A stretch of 64,000 nt of DNA. Origin: Lentisalinibacter orientalis. Lineage in GTDB: Bacteria; Pseudomonadota; Gammaproteobacteria; Steroidobacterales; Woeseiaceae. Below are positions 40,683 through 49,616 of the stretch, one piece after another. Within the stretch, counting starts at the first letter, position 1. Each line of letters opens with the position of its first letter. The DNA is taken from contig NZ_JAPDRJ010000005.1 in the NCBI RefSeq assembly GCF_040706535.1, positions 186,001 to 250,000 on the forward strand, read 5' to 3'. The notes under the pieces were generated by a model. It was not told the DNA's origin and made no database searches. It saw nothing but the letters and a program-made list of their open reading frames with translations. Position numbers and translations under genes: made by a program.

Positions 40683-41552
40683 ATGAACGAGCGCATGCAC
40701 AACGGGGCGGACGACATCGGTGGCTGGCTCAGGCGCGCACGGGCGGCACTGGCGGACGTCTCGGACAGCCCGGCGCTGGACGCGGAGCTCTTGCTCGCAC
40801 GCGCGCTCGGCCGCGACCGCAGCTGGCTGATTGCGCACCGGGACGATACGCCCGCCGCCGGCGCGAAGGCGCAGGCCGATGCCTGGCTGGCCCGTCGTCT
40901 GACCGGCGAGCCGCTGGCCTACATCACCGGCACGCGGGAGTTCTGGTCGCTGGCGTTCGAGGTGACGCCCGCCGTGCTGATCCCCCGGCCGGACACCGAG
41001 ATCCTGGTGGAGCGGGCGCTCGAACTGATCCCCCGCGGTGAGCGCTGCCGGGTGCTGGACCTCGGCACCGGCAGCGGTGCGATAGCGGTCGCCATCGCCA
41101 GCGAGCGGCCCGCGGCCGAGGTGACGGCGACGGACGCCAGCGCGGAGGCGCTCGCCGTCGCCCGGCGCAATGCCGCCCGCCTCGTGCCCGGACGCGTCCG
41201 CTTCGTCGTGAGCGATTGGTTCACGGCCCTCGGCAGCGAGCGCTGCGACCTGATCGTCTCGAACCCTCCCTACGTCGCGCAGGACGACCCGGCGCTCGCC
41301 GACGCGGCGCTCGGCTTCGAACCCCGGCGAGCGCTCACGGCCGGCGCGGACGGACTGGACGAGATCCGGCGCATCGCGGCGGGCCTGCCCGCTCACCTGA
41401 CCCCCGGCGGACGGGCACTGATCGAGCACGGCGCCATGCAGGCCGCGGGCGTTGCGGGTATCCTCCGGGCCGTGGGTCTGGAGGTCGTCGCCTGCCGGCG
41501 AGACCTCGCGGGCGCCGACCGCGTCACGGAAGCACGGCTCCCGGACGCCTGA
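40683..41552 (+). CDS. prmC: Peptide chain release factor N5-glutamine methyltransferase
   Basis: 289 residues from ATG 40683 (MNERMHNGADDIGGWLRRAR). N-terminal helical release-factor-binding domain (about 10-80), then the Rossmann methyltransferase with LIPRPDTEILVERAL, VLDLGTGSGAIAVAIA and the catalytic NPPY in LIVSNPPYV. Methylates the GGQ Gln of RF1 and RF2. Usually next to prfA, which is here 18 kb upstream. Followed by the peptidyl-prolyl isomerase and moeB genes. Confidence 0.94.
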   Translation: MNERMHNGADDIGGWLRRARAALADVSDSPALDAELLLARALGRDRSWLIAHRDDTPAAGAKAQADAWLARRLTGEPLAYITGTREFWSLAFEVTPAVLIPRPDTEILVERALELIPRGERCRVLDLGTGSGAIAVAIASERPAAEVTATDASAEALAVARRNAARLVPGRVRFVVSDWFTALGSERCDLIVSNPPYVAQDDPALADAALGFEPRRALTAGADGLDEIRRIAAGLPAHLTPGGRALIEHGAMQAAGVAGILRAVGLEVVACRRDLAGADRVTEARLPDA

Positions 41553-41575
41553 CAGCCAGTAACAGGAGAGAGCGA

Positions 41576-42073
41576 GTGGTCATTTTCGAGACGAGCCTGG
41601 GCGACATCAGGATAGAGCTGATGACGGAGGAAGCACCCGTAAGCACGGAGAACTTCCGCCGCTACGTGGAAGAAGGCTTCTACGACGACACCATCTTCCA
41701 CCGGGTCATCCCCGGCTTCGTCATCCAGGGCGGCGGCCACACCGAGGACATGAGCCGCAAGCCCACCCGCGACCCGATCACGAACGAGGCCGACAACGGC
41801 GTGAAGAATCTGCGCGGCACGCTGTCGATGGCCCGAACCCAGGACAAGGACAGCGCCACGTCCCAGTTCTTCATCAACCTGAAGGACAACGCGTTCCTGG
41901 ACCACGGCTCCCGCGATTTCGGCTATGCCGTGTTCGCAAGGGTGGCCGATGGCATGGACGTAGTGGACAGGATCGCGGCCGTCGAGACCGGCAACCGGGG
42001 TGGACACAGCGACGTGCCGGTGGAACCGGTGAAGATCGTCTCGGCGCGCCTCGAAGACAGCGCGCAAGGCTGA
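41576..42073 (+). CDS. ppiB: Cyclophilin-type peptidyl-prolyl isomerase
   Basis: 165 residues from GTG 41576, preceded by AGGAGA. No signal peptide, so cytoplasmic PpiB type. Seen: TSLGDIRIELMTEEAPVSTE, catalytic Arg in FHRVIPGFVIQGGG, SMARTQDKDSATSQFFINL and FGYAVFARVADGMDVVD. Catalyses cis-trans isomerisation at Xaa-Pro bonds. Lies between prmC and moeB, an insertion relative to Pseudomonas, where those two are adjacent. Confidence 0.94.
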   Translation: MVIFETSLGDIRIELMTEEAPVSTENFRRYVEEGFYDDTIFHRVIPGFVIQGGGHTEDMSRKPTRDPITNEADNGVKNLRGTLSMARTQDKDSATSQFFINLKDNAFLDHGSRDFGYAVFARVADGMDVVDRIAAVETGNRGGHSDVPVEPVKIVSARLEDSAQG

Positions 42074-42087
42074 GCGAAGACCGGGCC

Positions 42088-42822
42088 TTGAGCACCCCGC
42101 TGCGTTACGCGCGGCATCTGCCGCTGACCGGGTTCGGCGCCGAGGGGCAGCGACGGCTCGCCACCACCCGCGTGCTGGTGGTCGGCATCGGCGGCCTCGG
42201 CTGCCCGGTCGCGGCCTATCTCACCTCTGCCGGGGTGGGCCAGCTGGTGCTGAACGACTTCGACACCGTCGACGAGACCAATCTCGCCCGCCAGTTCCTC
42301 TACACCGCCGACGACATCGGCAAGCCGAAGGTGGAGATCGCCGCCGCCCGGCTGCACATCATCAACGGCGCCGTGCGCCACGAGATGATCGACCGGCGGC
42401 TGGAGGGCGAGGCCCTGGCGGCTGCCGTGCGGGAGGCGGACGTGGTGGTGGACGCCAGCGACAACTTCACCACCCGCTTCGCGGTCAACGCGGCCTGCGT
42501 GGCCGCGCGGACACCGCTGGTGAGCGGGGCGGCCATCCGCTACGAGGGCCAGCTGGCCGTTTTCACAGACTACGATAACCAGCCCTGCTACCGCTGCATC
42601 TACGAAGAGGCGGACGAGTCCCTGGAGGACTGCCAGGGCAACGGCGTGTTCGCCCCGGTGCCCGGCTTGATCGGCCTGGCCATGGCCGGCGCCGTCATGA
42701 AGCTCGTGGCCGGCCTGCCCGTGCACGCCGGCGAGCTGGCACTCTACGACGCCATCACGGAGGAATGGCGGCGCATCCGCCTGCGGAAGCGCCCCGATTG
42801 CCCGGTATGCGGCGGCCTCTGA
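42088..42822 (+). CDS. moeB: MoeB/ThiF family adenylyltransferase
   Basis: 244 residues from a TTG start at 42088. ATP-binding VLVVGIGGLGCPVAAYLTSA, LNDFDTVDETNLARQFLYT, DASDNFTTRFAVNAAC, and a zinc site formed by CYRCIYEE and the C-terminal CPVC. Activates the C-terminal Gly of MoaD (or ThiS) for sulfur transfer. Position after prmC supports MoeB. The rhodanese domain of longer MoeB/Z forms is absent. Convergent with the urcA-like gene. Confidence 0.92.
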   Translation: MSTPLRYARHLPLTGFGAEGQRRLATTRVLVVGIGGLGCPVAAYLTSAGVGQLVLNDFDTVDETNLARQFLYTADDIGKPKVEIAAARLHIINGAVRHEMIDRRLEGEALAAAVREADVVVDASDNFTTRFAVNAACVAARTPLVSGAAIRYEGQLAVFTDYDNQPCYRCIYEEADESLEDCQGNGVFAPVPGLIGLAMAGAVMKLVAGLPVHAGELALYDAITEEWRRIRLRKRPDCPVCGGL

Positions 42823-42850
42823 CCGACCCCGCAGCGTATTTCGTCGGCGC

Positions 42851-43273
42851 CTACTCGGTGGCTTCGATCGCGGTCTCGAGCTGTTTCTCGGCGTCCGCGA
42901 CGGCCCGTTTCACGCAGCGGGCGGTGCCCTGCACGCCGTCGCGCGTGACGGGGAACATCTGGTTCAGCCGCTCGCAGGCCCGTTCCGCGGTCTCCTGGAT
43001 ACGGCCGCGCAGCTGCTCGACATCCTTGTGTCGCGTAAGATCCAGGTCGGCGAAGCTCACCTGACGGCTCAGCTCTATGACTTCGGTCTTCGGCTGGCCG
43101 GGCCCGGCGGGCTCGACGGTGCGACGCTCGATCGGCGCCCGCACCACTACGATCTCCTCGATCACTTCGGTTTCGTCGCCCTGGGCATGCGCCGGTGTCA
43201 CGACGGCGCCCGTCGCCAGGACTGCCGCTGCCGGCAGCAGCGCGCTCAGTGTCAGATACCGGTGAATCCTCAT
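42851..43273 (-). CDS. UrcA family protein
   Basis: 140 residues. Signal peptide ending AHA-Q, then EEIVVVRAPIERRTVE (a tract rich in V and charged residues) and the UrcA core VSFADLDLTRHKDVEQLRGR, IQETAERACERLNQMF, ARCVKRAVADAEKQLETAIE with two Cys that probably form a disulfide. The family is periplasmic, of unknown role, and typical of sphingomonads, Xanthomonadales and Steroidobacter relatives. Convergent with moeB; 28-base gap. Confidence 0.88.
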   Translation of the reverse strand: MRIHRYLTLSALLPAAAVLATGAVVTPAHAQGDETEVIEEIVVVRAPIERRTVEPAGPGQPKTEVIELSRQVSFADLDLTRHKDVEQLRGRIQETAERACERLNQMFPVTRDGVQGTARCVKRAVADAEKQLETAIEATE

Positions 43274-43411
43274 CTTTCCCTCCTTGGGGCTGGTTCCTGC
43301 CCCCTCGTCTCCACTGTAAGGCCGGGGACGCGATGAGGGTCAATAGGGGATACTGACTAGTGCGCGTTATACTCCCGCCGCATCCGATCCAGCCGAACAC
43401 CGGGAGATTTC

Positions 43412-44722
43412 ATGCTACGTCGTCCCCTTCTGTCCGTCCTTCTGCCCCTCCTCGTCGCCGCCACCGCGGCCGGCCCGCCCGCCGCCTCCGCCGCCGCGAC
43501 CAAACTCGTCCACGCCGGCACGCTGCTGGCGGTGCCCGGCCAGCCGCCGGTGCGGGAGCGCACGATCGTCATCGTCGACGAGCGCATCAGCGAGGTGAGA
43601 AAAGGCTACGCGGACCCCGCCGACTTTGAAGGCGAGGTCGAGGTGGTGGACCTGAAGGACTACTTCGTGCTGCCCGGTCTGATGGACATGCACGTGCACC
43701 TGCAGGGCGAGCTCGGTCCCCGCAACGACAGCGAGGCTCTCCGCCTCTCGCCACAGCAGATGCAGATGCGCAGCGTCATGTATGCGATGCGCACCCTGGA
43801 GGCGGGATTCACGACGCTGCGCGACGTCGGCAGCTCCGAGCAGGAGATGTACGCGCTGCGCGACGGCATCGAGAACGGCTGGATCGAGGGGCCGCGCATC
43901 ATCGCCGCCGGCGGCGTCGGCATCACCGGCGGACACGCCGACGTGAGCGGCATGAAGCCGGAACTGATGGAGTTCTACACGGATGCCTCGATCTGCGACG
44001 GCCCCTACGACTGCCGCCGCGCCACCCGCGACGCCATCAAATACGGCGCGGACCTGATCAAGATCACCTCGACGGGCGGCGTGCTGACCGACCGCGCCAC
44101 CGGCACCGGCCAGCAGATGGAAACGGACGAACTCCGCGAGGTGGTGCGGGCCGCCAACCGCATGGGCCGCAAGGTGGCCTCTCACGCCCACGCGGCCGAG
44201 GGCATCATCGCGGCGCTGGAGGCCGGCGTGGACAGCATCGAGCACGGCACCTACGTCAACGACGAGGCCATCGCCCTGTTCCGCGAGACCGGCGCCTACC
44301 TGGTGCCCACGCTGCTGGCCGGCGCCACGGTGAAGCAGATGGCCGAGGAGTCGGATTTCATGCGGCCTGCCATCCGTGAGAAGGCCATCCGCGTCGGCCG
44401 GGAGATGCAGAACAACTTCGCCAGAGCGCACCGGGCGGGCGTGAAGGTGGCCTTCGGCACCGACAGCGGGGTATCCAGGCACGGCGACAACGCGCAGGAA
44501 GCCGTGCTCATGGTGGAGGCCGGCATGAGCGAGGAAGACGTGATCGTGGCCGCCACCGTCAACGCCGCGGACCTGATCGACATGACGGACGACCTCGGCA
44601 CGCTGGAGACGGGCAAATACGCCGACGTCATAGCGGTGGACGGCTCGCCGCTGGACGATATCGCCGAACTGCTGGACGTGGACTTCGTGATGAAGGGCGG
44701 CAAGGTGTTCAAGACGCCGTGA
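43412..44722 (+). CDS. Secreted metal-dependent amidohydrolase (Xaa-Pro dipeptidase-like)
   Basis: 436 residues. Signal peptide LLSVLLPLLVAATAAGPPAAS then AAA. Metal-site motifs in order: MDMHVHLQG (HxH), the carbamylated Lys in GADLIKITSTGG, SHAHAAEG, SIEHGTY, and Asp in AFGTDSG. This is the binuclear amidohydrolase pattern of prolidase-like and carboxypeptidase Sgx-type enzymes that hydrolyse Xaa-Pro or Xaa-Arg dipeptides. TATACT at 43368-43373 may be its -10. Exact peptide preference unknown. Confidence 0.9.
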   Translation: MLRRPLLSVLLPLLVAATAAGPPAASAAATKLVHAGTLLAVPGQPPVRERTIVIVDERISEVRKGYADPADFEGEVEVVDLKDYFVLPGLMDMHVHLQGELGPRNDSEALRLSPQQMQMRSVMYAMRTLEAGFTTLRDVGSSEQEMYALRDGIENGWIEGPRIIAAGGVGITGGHADVSGMKPELMEFYTDASICDGPYDCRRATRDAIKYGADLIKITSTGGVLTDRATGTGQQMETDELREVVRAANRMGRKVASHAHAAEGIIAALEAGVDSIEHGTYVNDEAIALFRETGAYLVPTLLAGATVKQMAEESDFMRPAIREKAIRVGREMQNNFARAHRAGVKVAFGTDSGVSRHGDNAQEAVLMVEAGMSEEDVIVAATVNAADLIDMTDDLGTLETGKYADVIAVDGSPLDDIAELLDVDFVMKGGKVFKTP

Positions 44723-44749
44723 AAGAATGCCCGGGGCGACCGGGCGCGA

Positions 44750-45853
44750 TCACCGCATGGTGACCGCAACCTTGCCCGTCGCCTTGCCGGACTTCCAGTA
44801 CTCGATGGCGGCGGGGAGCTCGTCCAGAGCGAACTTGCGGTCGACCACGGGCGTCAGCGCGCCATCGCGCATCAGCTCGCCGAGGCGGACCGCATCGTCC
44901 TGCGTCATGTAGGCGAGCATCGTGCCCACCTGCTGGTCGACGAACGGCGACATCAGCGCGGAATCGATCATCGGCTTCAGGGGCGCGAACCAGTCGCCCT
45001 TGGGACCGCCCACGATCACCAGCCGGCCATCGGGCTGGAGGACCCGCGTATTCGCCCGTACGGAACGGTTGCCGACGAGGTCGATTATGACGTCGTAGCG
45101 ACGCTCGCCGTCCGTATAGTCCTGCTGCCGGTAATCGATGACGTGATCGGCGCCGATGGATCGCACCAGGTTCATCTTTCCTGCGCTGCAGACGCCGGTG
45201 ACCTCGGCGCCCATGGCATGGGCGATCTGCACGGCAAAGGTACCGACGCCACCGGACGCGCCGTTGATCAGCACCGCCTCGCCGGGTTCCAGCGCACCGT
45301 GATCCCGCAACGCCTGGATGGCGGTAAAGCCCGCGATGCCGACGGCGGCCGCCTGTTCGAAGGAGACGCTCGCCGGCTTCGCCGCCACGGGACCGTCTTC
45401 CGCGACGGTGAGATATTCCGCGAACGAGCCGCTTGCGCCGCCGAAGACTTCGTCTCCCGGAGAGAATCGCGTCACGTCCGCCCCGACCGCGACCACGGTC
45501 CCGGAGAAGTCTGCGCCGAGCCGAATCTCCTTCGGTCGGCTCAGCCCGGTCATGAGCCGCATGAAATAGGGCGAGCCGGTCATGAAATGCCAGTCGTAGG
45601 GATTGACGGCTGCGGCGGCCACCCTGACCAGCAACTCGTCGTCGGCCGGCACCGGCCGATCGAGCCGCTCGAGGCTGAGCACCTCGGTGGTGCCGTAACA
45701 TCGATAGACCCACGCCCGCATTGCGTCGCCGGACTCCGCACCCGGCGGCGTCTCCGGGCAAGGCGCCTCGTGGCTGAGCAGGAAGGCGATGGCCGCCACC
45801 GCGACGACGAGAACGGCCACCGTTCCCGTCAGGATCTTGTAGCGGAGTTTCAT
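44750..45853 (-). CDS. Membrane-anchored MDR-superfamily NAD(P)-dependent oxidoreductase
   Basis: 367 residues from ATG 45853. An N-terminal helix (ILTGTVAVLVVAVAAIAFLL) precedes a quinone-oxidoreductase-type medium-chain dehydrogenase: YGTTEVLSLERLDRPVPADD, AVNPYDWHFMTGSPYF, GADFSGTVVAVGADVTRFSP, NGASGGVGTFAVQIAHAMGA and DVIIDLVGNRS. No catalytic-zinc Cys/His set, so QOR type. The anchor puts the enzyme either cytoplasmic at the membrane or, if it works as a signal, outside where NAD(P)H is absent; the first is more likely. Confidence 0.85.
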   Translation of the reverse strand: MKLRYKILTGTVAVLVVAVAAIAFLLSHEAPCPETPPGAESGDAMRAWVYRCYGTTEVLSLERLDRPVPADDELLVRVAAAAVNPYDWHFMTGSPYFMRLMTGLSRPKEIRLGADFSGTVVAVGADVTRFSPGDEVFGGASGSFAEYLTVAEDGPVAAKPASVSFEQAAAVGIAGFTAIQALRDHGALEPGEAVLINGASGGVGTFAVQIAHAMGAEVTGVCSAGKMNLVRSIGADHVIDYRQQDYTDGERRYDVIIDLVGNRSVRANTRVLQPDGRLVIVGGPKGDWFAPLKPMIDSALMSPFVDQQVGTMLAYMTQDDAVRLGELMRDGALTPVVDRKFALDELPAAIEYWKSGKATGKVAVTMR

Positions 45854-46000
45854 GCTGCTCTCCCGGGCGACCACGAAAGCGTGGACCGCTGCATTCTAAA
45901 CGCTCCGGGACGCGAGTACTGACCGGCACTCGAGAAGGCCGATTGACAGGCATCCGGACAATCGCTGTCATGGTCGCATCACACTCATCTGGAGACGATC

Positions 46001-46423
46001 ATGACCAACGCCTCCGACATATCCGAACAGCAGGCAGATGCGTGGCTGGCGCGCTACGGCGAGGTGTGGCAAACGGGCGACGCCGACGCGGTCACCGCGC
46101 TGTTCGCCGAGGACGCGATTTACCACGAGGACCCCTTCGAACCGCCGATGCAGGGGCGCGATGCCATCCGGCGCTACTGGCAGGAAGGCGCCTCCGACGC
46201 CCAGGAAGACGTGTCTTTCCAGCACAGGGTCTGGGCAGCGGCCCGCGATCAGTGCTTCGCGCACTGGCAGGCGTCGTTCACCCGCGTTCGGGACGGCAGC
46301 CGGGTCCGGCTGGACGGCGTGTTCCGCCTGCAATTCCGCCGCGCCGACGACGGCACGGTGCTGTGCACCTCGCTGCAGGAATGGTGGCACCGGCGGGAGG
46401 CGCCCGCGCCGGAAAGCGCCTAG
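46001..46423 (+). CDS. SnoaL-like / NTF2-superfamily protein
   Basis: 140 residues: ADAWLARYGEVWQTGDADAV, TALFAEDAIYHEDPFEPPMQ, GRDAIRRYWQE and the last strands FRLQFRRADDGTVLCTSLQEWW form the cone-like SnoaL/DUF4440 fold. No catalytic residue is certain. Its TAG stop shares CTAG (46420-46423) with the convergent lipoprotein gene, so the two stops overlap. Confidence 0.85.
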   Translation: MTNASDISEQQADAWLARYGEVWQTGDADAVTALFAEDAIYHEDPFEPPMQGRDAIRRYWQEGASDAQEDVSFQHRVWAAARDQCFAHWQASFTRVRDGSRVRLDGVFRLQFRRADDGTVLCTSLQEWWHRREAPAPESA

Positions 46424-47709
46424 TCGGGCGTCAGCACGAACAGCCCGTACTGCTGATCGCTGACGAGGACGTTGCCCGACGGCAGCCAGGGGTAGACGCT
46501 CCAGGCGCCGGAGAATTCCACCGCGTCGTTGTCCGGATAGGTATCGAAGTACGCGATCTCCTGCAGTCCTCCCGCGGCGAGGTCGCCGAACTCCAGTATC
46601 CGCAGGCCGGAGGTGTAGTTCGCCTGGTAGACCCGGCTGCCACGTACGTAGAGGTTGTGGTCGATGGAAGGGGTCAGCGCTTCGTAGGCGAACAGGAAGC
46701 GGGGTGCGTCGAGGTCCGAGACGTCGAACACGTGGGTCCGCGTGGGGACGCCGCGGCGCGACTCGTCGGTCTCGTCGCCGAGCAGGAAGTAACGGTGATC
46801 CTCGGTGAGCCAGCCCTGGTGGGCGTAACCCGATTCCGGATAGGCGGTCAGTGACAGCTGCAGCGGCGAGGATTTGAGGCTCACGTCGACGATCTCCAGC
46901 CGGGCGACGCCGTCCGCCGGCGCCGCCGGATCCGGGCCGTCCAGGTTCGCCGAGCCGAAGCAGACCTGGCTGCCGGCGTGGTCGGCGTCCGGACCGCGGT
47001 AGACCACGCACTGGGTATCGTGGGTATCGACGGCGGTGTGGCAGCCGGCGAACATCGGGTTGATCGGCGTGCGCACGTCGATCATGTGCAGGCCGTGGTC
47101 GCAGCCGCCGGGACCTTCCGCGCCGACGGCGTAGGCGAAGCCGCTCTCCTCGTCGATGGCCAGGTTATGCGCCGAGCCAATGTCCACGTAGACGTTGTCC
47201 GCGGCGAAGGTCTGCGGCGCCGTCACGCCGCGCAACCGGGTGAGGTCGAACACCTGCATGCCGTGGGCGCCGGCGGCATCTGCCACGATGAAGGCGTGGC
47301 CGTCGTGCACCTTGATGTCCCGCCAGGTGCTGTTGAAGGTCTCGGTCGGCAGCCTGCCGAGAAAGACCGGCGCCGCGGGATCGGTCACGTCGACGAACGC
47401 GGTGCCGTTGGTCAGGCCCATCAGCGCGTACTCCGCGCCGGTCTGCGGGTCCGCCCAGCCCCAGACGTCGTTGCCCGCGTTGCCGCCCATCTCGGCGATC
47501 GGCACGCGCGAGGCGAGAGAGACCCCCGAGCAGGCGAAGCCGCCGGCTGCGCCGGCCACGCAATCGTCGGGCCCGGTGGAGAGCGTGGGCGGCGGGTCCG
47601 GCGCCGCCGGGGCCGGCGCCGTGTCTCCGTCGCCTCCGCCGCCGCCGCAGGCGGTCAGCGCAAGCGCGATCCATAGACCGGCGATCGTCGGGATGGCTGC
47701 GCGTGTCAT
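46420..47709 (-). CDS. Choice-of-anchor B family lipoprotein (beta-propeller, LVIVD-like repeats)
   Basis: 429 residues from ATG 47709. Lipobox LTAC followed by a Gly/Asp and Pro-rich linker (GGGGGDGD, APAPAAPDPPP). The body has repeated propeller blades such as AFVDVTDPAAPVFLGRLPTE, MQVFDLTRLRG, LHMIDVRTPINPMFAG and THVFDVSDLDAPRFLFAYEA, the choice-of-anchor B pattern. Exported, outer-membrane-anchored or surface. Its start overlaps the stop of the XRE regulator gene (ATGA), so it is translated with that regulator. Role unknown. Confidence 0.88.
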   Translation of the reverse strand: MTRAAIPTIAGLWIALALTACGGGGGDGDTAPAPAAPDPPPTLSTGPDDCVAGAAGGFACSGVSLASRVPIAEMGGNAGNDVWGWADPQTGAEYALMGLTNGTAFVDVTDPAAPVFLGRLPTETFNSTWRDIKVHDGHAFIVADAAGAHGMQVFDLTRLRGVTAPQTFAADNVYVDIGSAHNLAIDEESGFAYAVGAEGPGGCDHGLHMIDVRTPINPMFAGCHTAVDTHDTQCVVYRGPDADHAGSQVCFGSANLDGPDPAAPADGVARLEIVDVSLKSSPLQLSLTAYPESGYAHQGWLTEDHRYFLLGDETDESRRGVPTRTHVFDVSDLDAPRFLFAYEALTPSIDHNLYVRGSRVYQANYTSGLRILEFGDLAAGGLQEIAYFDTYPDNDAVEFSGAWSVYPWLPSGNVLVSDQQYGLFVLTPD

Positions 47710-48518
47710 GAGGCTACCCTCGTGAAGAAGTCCGCCGTCTTCGCATCCGTGGGATAGAACGCTTCGATGCGGAGTTCGTCGGTCGTGACATCCTGGGGCG
47801 TGCCGAAGGTCGACATCACGGAGAACAGGCTCAACTCCAGGCCGTCGATGTTCAGCTCGAGGGGCAGGACGGGCAGCAGGCTCTCCATGACCGGACCCCC
47901 TTCCGCCACCGGCCCCGCCAGCTCGAGCAGGCGCGAGAACCAATTCTGCACTTTCGGATCGTCGGTCGCCATCGCCTCGCTGCGCAGCCGGCGCACGAAC
48001 GACGGCATGACCTCGTCCCAGTTGACGATGAAGCGTCTCAGTCCCTGCGGATGCACGGTCAGCAGCGCCAGGTTCAGCGCGTCGTCCACGACGACCTCCG
48101 CGAGCATCGCTCCCGGGTCGCCCCCCGCACCGAGCAGCCTCTCCGCCGCCCGGTTCTGCATCCGAACGTTCCAGAGGCGATCCACGACCACGGCCGGCAG
48201 CGGCTCGTGATGATCCAGGATGCCCTTCAGCGCCTGCAGCACCGGCTGCATGACCGGCTCGTCGAGCGCGCTCTCGCCGTACACCGGCGCGTAGCCGGCG
48301 GCGCGCAACAGGACGTTGCGCTCGCGCAACGGGATTTCCATGGCATCCGACAGGCGGAGCACCATCTCGCGGCTGGGCGTGCTGCGGCCGGTCTCGAGCC
48401 AGCTGACGTGGCGTTGCGAGACGTCGGCCGCCAGCGCCAGGTCGAGCTGCGAGAGCTTCCTGAAACGACGCCACTGGCGGCAGAGCGACGGGAACTTCCG
48501 GGCTTGAACAGGCGGCAT
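47706..48518 (-). CDS. XRE-family regulator with MmyB-like ligand domain
   Basis: 270 residues. N-terminal helix-turn-helix LCRQWRRFRKLSQLDLALAA, DVSQRHVSWLETGRSTPSRE. The C-terminal half (about 100-265: VVVDRLWNVRMQNRAAERLL, NWDEVMPSFVRRLRSEAMAT, VMSTFGTPQDVTTDELRIEA, FYPTDAKTADFF) is the MmyB-like PAS-type domain. Similar proteins control short-chain dehydrogenase or fatty-acid genes. Here the only obvious partner is the downstream lipoprotein gene. The nested inverted repeat upstream (48570-48597) may be its operator. Confidence 0.88.
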   Translation of the reverse strand: MPPVQARKFPSLCRQWRRFRKLSQLDLALAADVSQRHVSWLETGRSTPSREMVLRLSDAMEIPLRERNVLLRAAGYAPVYGESALDEPVMQPVLQALKGILDHHEPLPAVVVDRLWNVRMQNRAAERLLGAGGDPGAMLAEVVVDDALNLALLTVHPQGLRRFIVNWDEVMPSFVRRLRSEAMATDDPKVQNWFSRLLELAGPVAEGGPVMESLLPVLPLELNIDGLELSLFSVMSTFGTPQDVTTDELRIEAFYPTDAKTADFFTRVAS

Positions 48519-48569
48519 AAGGACTCCCTCCCCCGAGAGCGACTATCCCCGCCGTGCGCCAGCGGGTTC

Positions 48570-48597
48570 AATGACCTGCGAGGTAATTGCGGTCATT
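48570..48597. promoter_or_regulatory. Nested inverted repeat upstream of the XRE regulator
   Basis: AATGACC (48570-48576) and GGTCATT (48591-48597) are perfect 7-bp arms, with an inner ACCT-GCG-AGGT hairpin at 48574-48584. Between the divergent XRE gene and the 48644 gene, so a shared operator is plausible. Confidence 0.45.
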
Positions 48598-48643
48598 CAC
48601 TCCCCCGGAGAGCATAGCGCGAAACCCAACCGAGGAGCGCGCA

Positions 48644-48958
48644 ATGGACCATCCGATTAGACACCGCCGGATACTCGCCATCGTCCTGCTGATCCCGTTC
48701 GGCCTGATCTCGGCTTTTGCCGTGTCCCGGGTCGGCTACACCGGCATCTTCGCGCATGCGCTGGACGGCCCGGCAGGCTGGCAGCTCGCCACAGACCTCG
48801 TCGTCGCACTGATACTGATTCTCGCCTGGCTGATACCGACGGCTCGTCGGGAAAGCCGCAGTCCGTGGCCGTGGGTAGCCATGACCCTGTTCCTGGGGTC
48901 TTTCGGCCCCCTGCTCTACCTCGCCACAGGGAAGGTGCCGCAGACCGGGGCCGAATGA
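48644..48958 (+). CDS. Small membrane protein
   Basis: 104 residues from ATG 48644, preceded by GAGGAG. Three membrane helices (ILAIVLLIPFGLISAFAVS, LATDLVVALILILAWLIP, WPWVAMTLFLGSFGPLLYLA). The last helix, with FGPLLYL, resembles small DUF2834-like proteins, but this is uncertain. Divergent from the XRE regulator. Confidence 0.6.
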   Translation: MDHPIRHRRILAIVLLIPFGLISAFAVSRVGYTGIFAHALDGPAGWQLATDLVVALILILAWLIPTARRESRSPWPWVAMTLFLGSFGPLLYLATGKVPQTGAE

Positions 48959-48992
48959 GCGGCATGCGGCAGACTGGGCCGCAGCTGCGTCC

Positions 48993-49253
48993 TCAGTCGT
49001 CCCCGTCTCTGGGTCCGTAGGTGCGAACGAGGATGGCCAGCGGCGCGAACATGACGAGGATCACCGGAGCACCGAACTGCGCGTACAGCACCTCCATATC
49101 GCGCCAGACCATGGCCGGCAGGAGGATGGCGGCGAGGCCGAGCCCCAACCCGAAGCAGGTGCGGAGGAAGTCGGTCAGCAGGACGGACAGAGGGGTACGC
49201 GACGGCTCGTCGCCGTAGGAAGTGAGGCGTTGAGTGGGTCCGTTAATCGCCAT
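48993..49253 (-). CDS. Small membrane protein, uncharacterised
   Basis: 86 residues from ATG 49253 (MAINGPTQRLTSYGDE); a start at 49340 would add 29 residues. A polar N-terminus precedes two helices (LRTCFGLGLGLAAILLPAMVW, LYAQFGAPVILVMFAPLAIL). It ends RTYGPRDGDD. No family recognised; coding status is likely from length and composition only. Confidence 0.45.
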   Translation of the reverse strand: MAINGPTQRLTSYGDEPSRTPLSVLLTDFLRTCFGLGLGLAAILLPAMVWRDMEVLYAQFGAPVILVMFAPLAILVRTYGPRDGDD

Positions 49254-49487
49254 GGCGATGTCGGAGACCGGTAGAGCGATGTCGGCGTTCGTGGCGCATG
49301 GGTCCTGTATACCGCGGACGGCACGGCCGATGCTCTGCACTGTTTCACAATTCGCGCCGATCCCCCGATGACGGCACCACGAGACGGGGCGATGGTCTCC
49401 GCCCGGAACCCGCTGAGTTATAGTCGGTCGGCAGACGCGCTGAACTCATATCGGGAGTGTCGCAAACGGATGGAAGGCAGAGAACTC

Positions 49488-49616
49488 ATGATCCTCGGCA
49501 AATTGCTGCTGACCTTCGGCGTTCTGCTGGGCGTGGCGCTGTGGCAGTTGTACGCCTTGAGGAGGGAGCGGCTGCGCCGCGGCGAGGATGACGGCGAGGG
49601 TCACGGCCGGGCGTAA
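49488..49616 (+). CDS. Putative 42-residue single-helix membrane protein
   Basis: MILGKLLLTFGVLLGVALWQ then LYALRRERLRRGEDDGEGHG: one membrane helix, a strongly basic stretch on the cytoplasmic side, and an acidic tail. Preceded by GGAAGG and a short leader. Too small for a family call. The end overlaps the homocysteine methyltransferase gene by 16 bases in convergent orientation. Confidence 0.45.
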   Translation: MILGKLLLTFGVLLGVALWQLYALRRERLRRGEDDGEGHGRA

